A stretch of DNA of 64,000 nt from Pochonia chlamydosporia 170 (Eukaryota; Ascomycota; Sordariomycetes; Hypocreales; Clavicipitaceae), in contig NC_035791.1 in the NCBI RefSeq assembly GCF_001653235.2, forward strand, positions 2,852,001 to 2,916,000, given 5' to 3'. Made by a program: the position numbers and the translations under genes. The notes beneath the pieces were generated by a model that was given only the letters and a program-made list of their open reading frames with translations, was not told the DNA's origin and searched no databases. Positions 57,957 through 64,000 of the stretch are shown in pieces (the first letter of the stretch is position 1; the number at the start of each line of letters is the position of its first letter).

Positions 57957-60347
57957 ATGCTCAATTCCAGTGGTCAACGCCTCTGGATCTGCACCAGATG
58001 TGTTCGTCGCGTGACACGGCCAAAGACGACGCCGACTGCTATACTTCAACAGCGGCGATGGGAGACGACAGCCGCCGCAGAGGCTACACCCTTCTTCAAC
58101 CCAGCCGACCATCATGTTAGCTCCCGACATGACGACACCGTCCTTCGCGATCTTTTCGATGCCCCATCTGGTGGTCTGTCGTTCCCGAGTTTCAGCCTCA
58201 AGAAGAGCCGCGGCCTCTTTAAGAATCGGTACCTAACGAGCCCCGATGGGTTCTTTGTGTTTGCGCAAAAGAATCTGGAAAAGGCCACACGGCTCGTGCA
58301 AAGAGTCCTCGATGCTTCGACAACCGAACAATATCAGGGCATCGTCAAGGACTTAGATCGGTTGAGTGATTTGCTTTGCCGAGTTCTCGACTTGTCCGAC
58401 TTTGTACGCATGACACATCCCGATGCGCGGTTCCAACAGGCCGCCGCAGGTGCCTGGTCCATGGTATACCAGTACATGAACCAGTTAAATACCATGACAG
58501 GTCTGAATGATCAATTGGGCAAGGCTCTCTCGCGTCCGGAAGTCGTCTCCGCCTGGTCAGATGAGGAGAGGACGGTTGCCGAACTGCTGAAGCTGGACTT
58601 TATGAAGTCAGCCGTCAACTTGCCAAAAAAGGCCAGAGACCGATTTGTCGAACTCTCATCTCGCATCAGCGATGTTGGCTCTGCATTCGTGCAAGATATG
58701 GAGCCCAGAAATAAAGAAGTCACGCTTCCATCCCATAGATTTTATGGATTATATCCGGGATTAGCGGCCACCTTGAAGGTCCGATCCCAGATATCCATCT
58801 CGACAACCGGTTCTGAAGCGGCAGCTGCGCTCCAAAGTGTGTATGACGAGGAGACCCGCAAAGAGATTTATTTAGCACAACGGACCGCATCACACAGCAC
58901 GATTGAGAACCTGGAGGCGATGCTCAAACTTCGCGCAGAGTTGGCGAAGCTTGCTGGGTTCGAAAGCCACGGACACATGGCTCTCAAAGACAGAATGATG
59001 GCCAAGACACCCGCATCAGTAATGAAGTTCCTCCTCGCGCTGCGAAATCACAATGCCCCCATCATTCAGCAGGAACTTGTTGAACTCACTGAAAAGAAAC
59101 GTGAGCGCCTCGCTATGCCCGAGGTCGATCTGCAGGCCTGGGACAGAGACTTTTACATGGAGAAAATCCGGGCTGAGATGCGATCCCGCGTCCGTCACGA
59201 AGACCAGCTAACGGCATTCTTCTCCGTGGGTACCGTCATGCAGGGCCTCTCGCGGCTCTTTGACCGTTTATATGGCGTACGATTTGTCCCTCGAGAAGCC
59301 TTACCCGGAGAAGTCTGGCACCCAGACGTCAAACGTCTTGATGTAATGTCAGACGACGGGGAACAGCTCGCCGTCCTCTACTGCGACTTGTTCTATCGAC
59401 CTCAAAAGTCGCCCAACCCAGCACACTTCACTGTCCGATGCTCCCGCGAGATACTCGCCGACGAGCTCAACGAGGCGACAGAGGACATGGTCTCCGCCAC
59501 GCCCATCTTCGATTCCCCTGAGTCTGCGGCCAACGACGGCATGGAAACATCCCAGCGCAACGGAAAAGTCAAACAACTACCCACTATTGCCTTAGTCTGT
59601 GACTTCCCCAAGAGCGACTCAGCCCGCGAGCCGGCTTTCCTATCGTATTACTCTGTCGAAACGCTCTTCCACGAAATGGGCCACGCCATCCACTCCATCC
59701 TCGCACGAACGTCCTTTCAAAACGTCTCGGGAACCCGTTGCGCCACCGACTTTGCCGAGCTACCATCCACCCTCATGGAGCACTTTGCCGCCGATCCCAC
59801 GGTCCTCTCCCTGTTCGCGCGCCACTGGAAAACAGATCGCCCCCTGCCGTACGACCTAGTAAAAGAACGCATCACCTTCTCCAAGCGCTTCGAAGGAATA
59901 GACACAGACAACCAGATCCTTCTCGCAATGGTCGACCAGGCCTACCACTCACCACAGGTAGCCAATCTCTCGTTCGACTCAACCCGCGTCTTCCACGAAA
60001 TCCAGCACCAGTTTGCCTACGGACCCAAAGATCCACCCGAGACATGCTGGCAGGGCTTCTTCGGACACTTGCACTCCTACGGAAGCACATACTACAGCTA
60101 TCTCTTTGATCGCGTTCTCGCCGAACGCGTATGGCGGGTCGTTTTCAAAGGCGGGGAAAACCAAGCCGCCATTAGCAGGGAAAACGGAGAGCGCGTGAAG
60201 CAGAATCTGTTGAAATGGGGCGGCGGCCGCGATCCATGGAGGTGTCTTTCAGATACGCTGCAGGACGAGAGACTTGCGGCAGGCGACGAGGAGTCCATGG
60301 CTTTGGTGGGCAGCTGGGGCATAAAGGATGATCATCAAAGAGCATAG
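57957..60347 (+). CDS. OCT1: Mitochondrial intermediate peptidase (OCT1), M3 metallopeptidase
   Basis: A single exon of 796 residues, in the usual range for fungal Oct1. The start MLNSSGQRLWICTRCVRR gives an Arg-rich, acid-free presequence; the frame is open further upstream only without an ATG. The zinc motif HEMGH is at 572-576 (in ETLFHEMGHAIHSIL), with the downstream ELPSTLMEHF supplying the third zinc ligand. GTRCATDFAELPS and GPKDPPETCWQGFFGHL-like segments are typical of M3 peptidases. The N-terminal part contains the expected DLFD...FSLKKSRGLFKNRYL. In the matrix it removes an octapeptide from precursors already cut by the main processing peptidase. No break seen. Confidence 0.96.
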   Translation: MLNSSGQRLWICTRCVRRVTRPKTTPTAILQQRRWETTAAAEATPFFNPADHHVSSRHDDTVLRDLFDAPSGGLSFPSFSLKKSRGLFKNRYLTSPDGFFVFAQKNLEKATRLVQRVLDASTTEQYQGIVKDLDRLSDLLCRVLDLSDFVRMTHPDARFQQAAAGAWSMVYQYMNQLNTMTGLNDQLGKALSRPEVVSAWSDEERTVAELLKLDFMKSAVNLPKKARDRFVELSSRISDVGSAFVQDMEPRNKEVTLPSHRFYGLYPGLAATLKVRSQISISTTGSEAAAALQSVYDEETRKEIYLAQRTASHSTIENLEAMLKLRAELAKLAGFESHGHMALKDRMMAKTPASVMKFLLALRNHNAPIIQQELVELTEKKRERLAMPEVDLQAWDRDFYMEKIRAEMRSRVRHEDQLTAFFSVGTVMQGLSRLFDRLYGVRFVPREALPGEVWHPDVKRLDVMSDDGEQLAVLYCDLFYRPQKSPNPAHFTVRCSREILADELNEATEDMVSATPIFDSPESAANDGMETSQRNGKVKQLPTIALVCDFPKSDSAREPAFLSYYSVETLFHEMGHAIHSILARTSFQNVSGTRCATDFAELPSTLMEHFAADPTVLSLFARHWKTDRPLPYDLVKERITFSKRFEGIDTDNQILLAMVDQAYHSPQVANLSFDSTRVFHEIQHQFAYGPKDPPETCWQGFFGHLHSYGSTYYSYLFDRVLAERVWRVVFKGGENQAAISRENGERVKQNLLKWGGGRDPWRCLSDTLQDERLAAGDEESMALVGSWGIKDDHQRA

Positions 60348-60895
60348 ATTACCATTGTTTCAATCGCTGTTCAAGGTTTTATGAATTGACAGAAATAGGA
60401 GATGTGAAATACGAGATAAAGGTAGTGGTTTTCAACACAGAATTGTAGAATAGAGACTGGGGGTAGGGCATCATCACAAGAGGAGGCATAATGGAACTGA
60501 TTCGACCCTGGAAGCAAACATACAGGAACAAACATACATGGCACGATGCATATACAATTGGCCAGTCAAGCATAGGCATACATACACTCAAGACGGACAG
60601 AACATGAACAATATGAATATTTCATTTGTGCCGTCACATACCAAGCACAACTTGATGACTGCTGCGTTCCAAACCAAATCATATTCTCATGAGCATGTGC
60701 AAGTGCCCGTACTATCTTACACAAGGGTATAGTTCTCCGTCATCAAAGACATCCATCCACATATGCATCCACATCCGCCTACATTTTCGGAATTTGGAAA
60801 AAGAAAAAAGAAAACATATGCAATACTGATCGCTCGCGCCGCCCAAAAAAAAACATATTGAAATGCAATGAAATCATGCATTGCACTGTGGAAAG
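60348..60895. other. Convergent 3' flanks
   Basis: About 550 bases, AT-rich, between the stops of OCT1 (plus) and the coiled-coil protein gene (minus). No gene. Confidence 0.55.
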
Positions 60896-63077
60896 CTACA
60901 CAGCCTTGGTAACACCTTGTTGCATGGCTGTCAAAGGCTGTCTCATGGTTATATGTGACAGAGACAACTTCCTGCCACTAGACAGCATCGGGTCATTCTC
61001 GTTCCCGTACATGTCGAAATCGCTCTTGCCCATCTCAACCGGTGTAACAAACGATTCCGTGTACTCATCCTCGGATCGATTGTCCGTGGCGATTCCGGAG
61101 TCCTCCAAGCCTAGCGTGTTATACTCAAACCTAGTGGCTGTTAGGCGCCGGCGTCCTTCGTCATCGTCATCATGATCAAAAACAGATACTTCGCCCAGCG
61201 ACCTATCTATTGACGGGGATTCGCTTTCTGTGTTGGTGTAGGCCATACTTTTGCTCATCAACTGAATCTGCCGACCCAGACTTCTCACCTGGGCTTCCAA
61301 TGCCTCCCTCGCTGAGCGCTCCGTTTCGAGGAGGGCCATCAAGTTTGTATAATGTTCAAACGTGACGGATCCGTGGCGACCTTTTGGTGTCACATCTATA
61401 CCTTGTGGTGGTGCTGACAAAAAGGCTGGCCGAGTCTCCCCGTCTGCAGGTGACAAAATTGTTGCCCGAGGAGTTGCTTCATTGATATCACCAAATGTCA
61501 TCTTCGATGCATCAGAATGCCGGGTGGACGGTCGACTCGTACTTTGCCGTGGCTCATCTTGAAGACCAAAATCGCCTGGCTGTAATTGCATCGAGTGTAT
61601 GATGTGTTCGGGAGTCTGCAGCTGCACTTGTCGTGGTCCTCCTCCAGGCGAACGAGTCTGCGTGTTTGACGGCTGGCGTAGTGCGGGAATACTCTGTCCA
61701 AGTTGGAGAACGATGCCCTCCAATCGACTCATGCGTGTTTCAAGGCTACTAACTCTGCTGTCCAAGCTAACACGTTCAACAGACACCGAGGGATCAGTCG
61801 TTTTGGCAGTGTCCGTTGGCGTCTCAGCCCTCGGCTCTACTGGATCTACTGGGATAGTCTCGTCAGGTGTTGCGGCCCTGTCCTGAGCGGACGGGGTCAA
61901 CTCTTCTTCTTCTTCTTCTTCTTCCTCAACTTCACCCGAAAGCAGATCCTCGATTTCGTCGTTTGCCGTAGTCGATGTAGGCGACATGAATGGTGCGACA
62001 TAACTTTCTCTCCAGTATCGTATTTCGGCACTGCGACGACGAACAACACCCTGAGAGGCAAGTTCAAGGCTGGGCATGACGGACAAACTCCTCGATCGTC
62101 GCTTCAGGCCACGGGCATCACTGGAGACTGCACGGCCAATCTCACTAGGATCGTCACTGAGCCCAGCCATCCGAGTTCCGCGGTCTTGAGAACTGGCAGG
62201 TCGGGGGGAGAGTCCTGCGAGCTTTGAACCTCCAGCCCATCTAGGGCTAGCCGGGTGTGTTGCAGGTTCATACGGTGCAGAATGTTTGCCAGACAGCCTC
62301 ACATCAGTATTCATGGAGTTACGGGCGCTCTGAATAGCCAAGACATCATCTGGACCAATCGAATGGGACCGTAGAGCGCGGTCGTACTCGGTAATGGGCA
62401 TTGAGAAGGAGCGGTTGGGTTCGACACTCTTCTGGTTTGACCGTTCCCATGTTGGGTCCTGATGAATTGGAACATTAGCTTTCTGGTCAGTGGTGGTTTG
62501 TTTTGGAAAATCAACTTACGCTTCTATGTTGTTTACTAGGTGAATGGCTGGTGGCCTCAGAGGCCTTCTGGCCAGCCAAGCGGCCCTTGTCCTTGGCATC
62601 GACTTTCTTCTTCCTCCCAAATAGCTTGCTGAAGGCTGACTTAAGAGTCGACTTTTTGCGTTGCGGCTTGCCGGCTGTGCTGTTTCTGCGGTCGTTTTCC
62701 TGGTTTGACGGATGGGTGTACTGGTGAGGTCTTGTGCCCGAAGACTGCGTCACGATGGAATCTGGTGGTGGGATTGACACCAAAGCATCGGACTGTTGGT
62801 GTTGAATTAACGGATCCATATTGCTAGAAGAGCCGGTTGTAAATCGAGTCATTTGCTGACTCTGGTTACTGCTCGCGGCATCTTGAAAGACCAAGACGGG
62901 TTCATTTGAGGTGCCGTCGCCACCACCCGTCACCATCGCAGCCTGTTCCCGCATGTGGAATTCCTCATCCATCGGATCAGGTATAGGAATTGGGCTGGAG
63001 ATCTGGCCCCGGATGGATTTAGATGAAACTCGAGGTCTGTGGCCATTGCCAGCAGTAGCAGCAGGCTTCCATGGCAT
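60896..63077 (-). CDS. Disordered protein with two predicted coiled coils, function unknown
   Basis: Two exons on the minus strand (63077-62520 and 62458-60896), joined in phase 0, give 706 residues. The N-terminal 180 residues are Ser/Gln/Pro-rich with a basic helix KKSTLKSAFSKLFGRKKKVD (about 140-160), a pattern that can bind acidic membranes. Then come SRSLSVMPSLELASQGVVRR and a Glu run (about 370, EEEEEEEEEL, from a CTT repeat). A first coiled coil follows (SSLETRMSRLEGIVLQLG, about 425-450) and a second (LLETERSAREALEAQVRSLG, about 590-620). The tail is polar and ends MRQPLTAMQQGVTKAV. No enzymatic motif. The family is not recognised; a scaffold or cortex protein is conceivable, as inference only. 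Confidence 0.8.
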
Positions 63078-64000
63078 GATGTGGGAAACCGGTGCTCACG
63101 GAAATGAGCAACAAAGACGAAACTTGATGAATATCACTGTACTTGACGCTCGTACCAGCGGGGACGTAGACTAAAAGGGTCGCAATATCATAAAGGCAGC
63201 TCTGACAAAGAGTCGGCTGACCGAAGGTGAGAGAGAATAAAATAAAGAAAAAGGGCGTTCGACTCTGAGTTTGGTTTGGCGAGACAAAATCAATGCGACA
63301 CTCCTTCCTCAGCTTGCCACATGATATGAATGACACGCAACAAGAGTTCAGTTCAGTCCAAATCAAGAAAGGGAGGAGCGAACAAGAGCTGTATTAGCCA
63401 GCGGACAGATGGACAGGTCAAGACGGAGACGAAGACGGCAGACGGAGGCAAGGCGAACAAGTAATAAAAGTAAAACTCAAAACGCGAAGACGCAGGAAAC
63501 AAATGATCCAAAAACGAAGGTAAGAAAGAATCTAGACGAGGCAGATGAGGAGCGGTCGAGTCATGATTAACAAGCGTACATGAGTAGTGCAGCTGCAGGT
63601 CATCTGGCGATGCGCCTCTGGATTGTTTGGCGTTGGTTCTTCGTTGTCGACGACTGGGTTGTAAGTTGAAATAGAACCAAGACAAAGACGACAAAGGAAG
63701 ACGAGGGTGTGTCAACGGCAGGGTACCAAGGACGCAAAGCAAACAGGTGGGAGAGGGAAAAGAGAAAGGGCAAAAGGCGGCAGGATGAATGGTGTGGAAA
63801 GAAGGTAGCTACTGTACTTGTATGCAAATGATCAATAATGTACGGAGTCTATGGAATTGCTCGGTCGACAAGTTATGTCAGGTATTATTATGGATGTCGC
63901 CGGCGGATGAATTGACGATTGGCGGGGGGCAAGGCCAAGGCCAAGACCAAGACCGAGAGAAATCAAATCAAATGGGCAAGCTGACAGGAACCAGACAGAC
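63078..64000. other. Upstream region of the coiled-coil protein gene, window end
   Basis: About 0.9 kb of leader and promoter of the minus-strand gene, purine-rich on the plus strand. A TACGGAGT element occurs near 63841, and a GGCCAA/GACCAA hexamer repeat at about 63930-63955. ORFs here are low-complexity and not called. Confidence 0.5.
63930..63955. repeat. GGCCAA/GACCAA hexamer repeat
   Basis: Four to five imperfect hexamer units, AAGGCC followed by AAGACC, near the end of the window. Confidence 0.7.

Noticed and set aside
1..64000. CRISPR arrays, transposase or reverse-transcriptase genes, biosynthetic clusters
   Set aside because: None seen: no regularly spaced direct repeats, no transposase or polymerase motifs, and no PKS, NRPS or terpene enzymes.

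Overview
The window looks like nuclear DNA of a filamentous ascomycete, most likely a sordariomycete and possibly Hypocreales. The support is short GT-AG introns of about 50-130 bases, conserved single-copy eukaryotic genes on both strands separated by 0.3-5 kb, and proteins of fungal type (Anp1/Mnn9 mannosyltransferase, Osh6/7-type lipid transfer protein, fungal MICOS subunit). The order-level placement is inference from protein style. Splice coordinates were worked out by eye and may be off by a base or two.

Region 1-8.4 kb is almost gene-free. Its only coding traces are broken pieces of one gene at about 1.94-3.17 kb. A gene of unknown function with a PP1-docking-like motif follows at 8.46-9.69 kb. 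The stretch 9.7-13.9 kb holds no protein gene I can support, only a possible Pol III (tRNA-like) locus and a long hairpin.

From 13.9 to 43.4 kb the order is: CaMKI-type kinase (-), UBE2W-like E2 (+), VPS33 (+), LSD1-type histone demethylase with SWIRM and HMG domains (+), Aly/REF/Yra1 mRNA export factor (-), Anp1/Mnn9-family mannosyltransferase (+), PEX4 peroxisomal E2 (-), a charged disordered protein (-), PRA1 (-), ELMO/CED-12 protein (-), a tandem tRNA-like array, U2AF small subunit (+) and Osh6/7-type oxysterol-binding protein (-).

From 43.4 to 64 kb there is a 4.4-kb gap, a large fungal protein of unknown function (-), the tRNA dihydrouridine synthase DUS2 (+), a head-to-head pair of mitochondrial genes (MIC26/MIC27-like on -, OCT1 on +), and a disordered coiled-coil protein (-).

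The genes are core housekeeping functions: membrane traffic (VPS33, PRA1, OSH6/7, ELMO), ubiquitin (two E2s), RNA (Aly, U2AF35, DUS2), mitochondria (MICOS, OCT1), chromatin (LSD1) and glycosylation. They do not form an operon-like or biosynthetic cluster, and I see no secondary-metabolite, defence or transposon system. The least ordinary content is noncoding: a tandem array of tRNA-like Pol III units whose anticodon stem is extended by an insertion, a roughly 30-bp perfect palindrome, and three families of short motifs scattered through the intergenic DNA.
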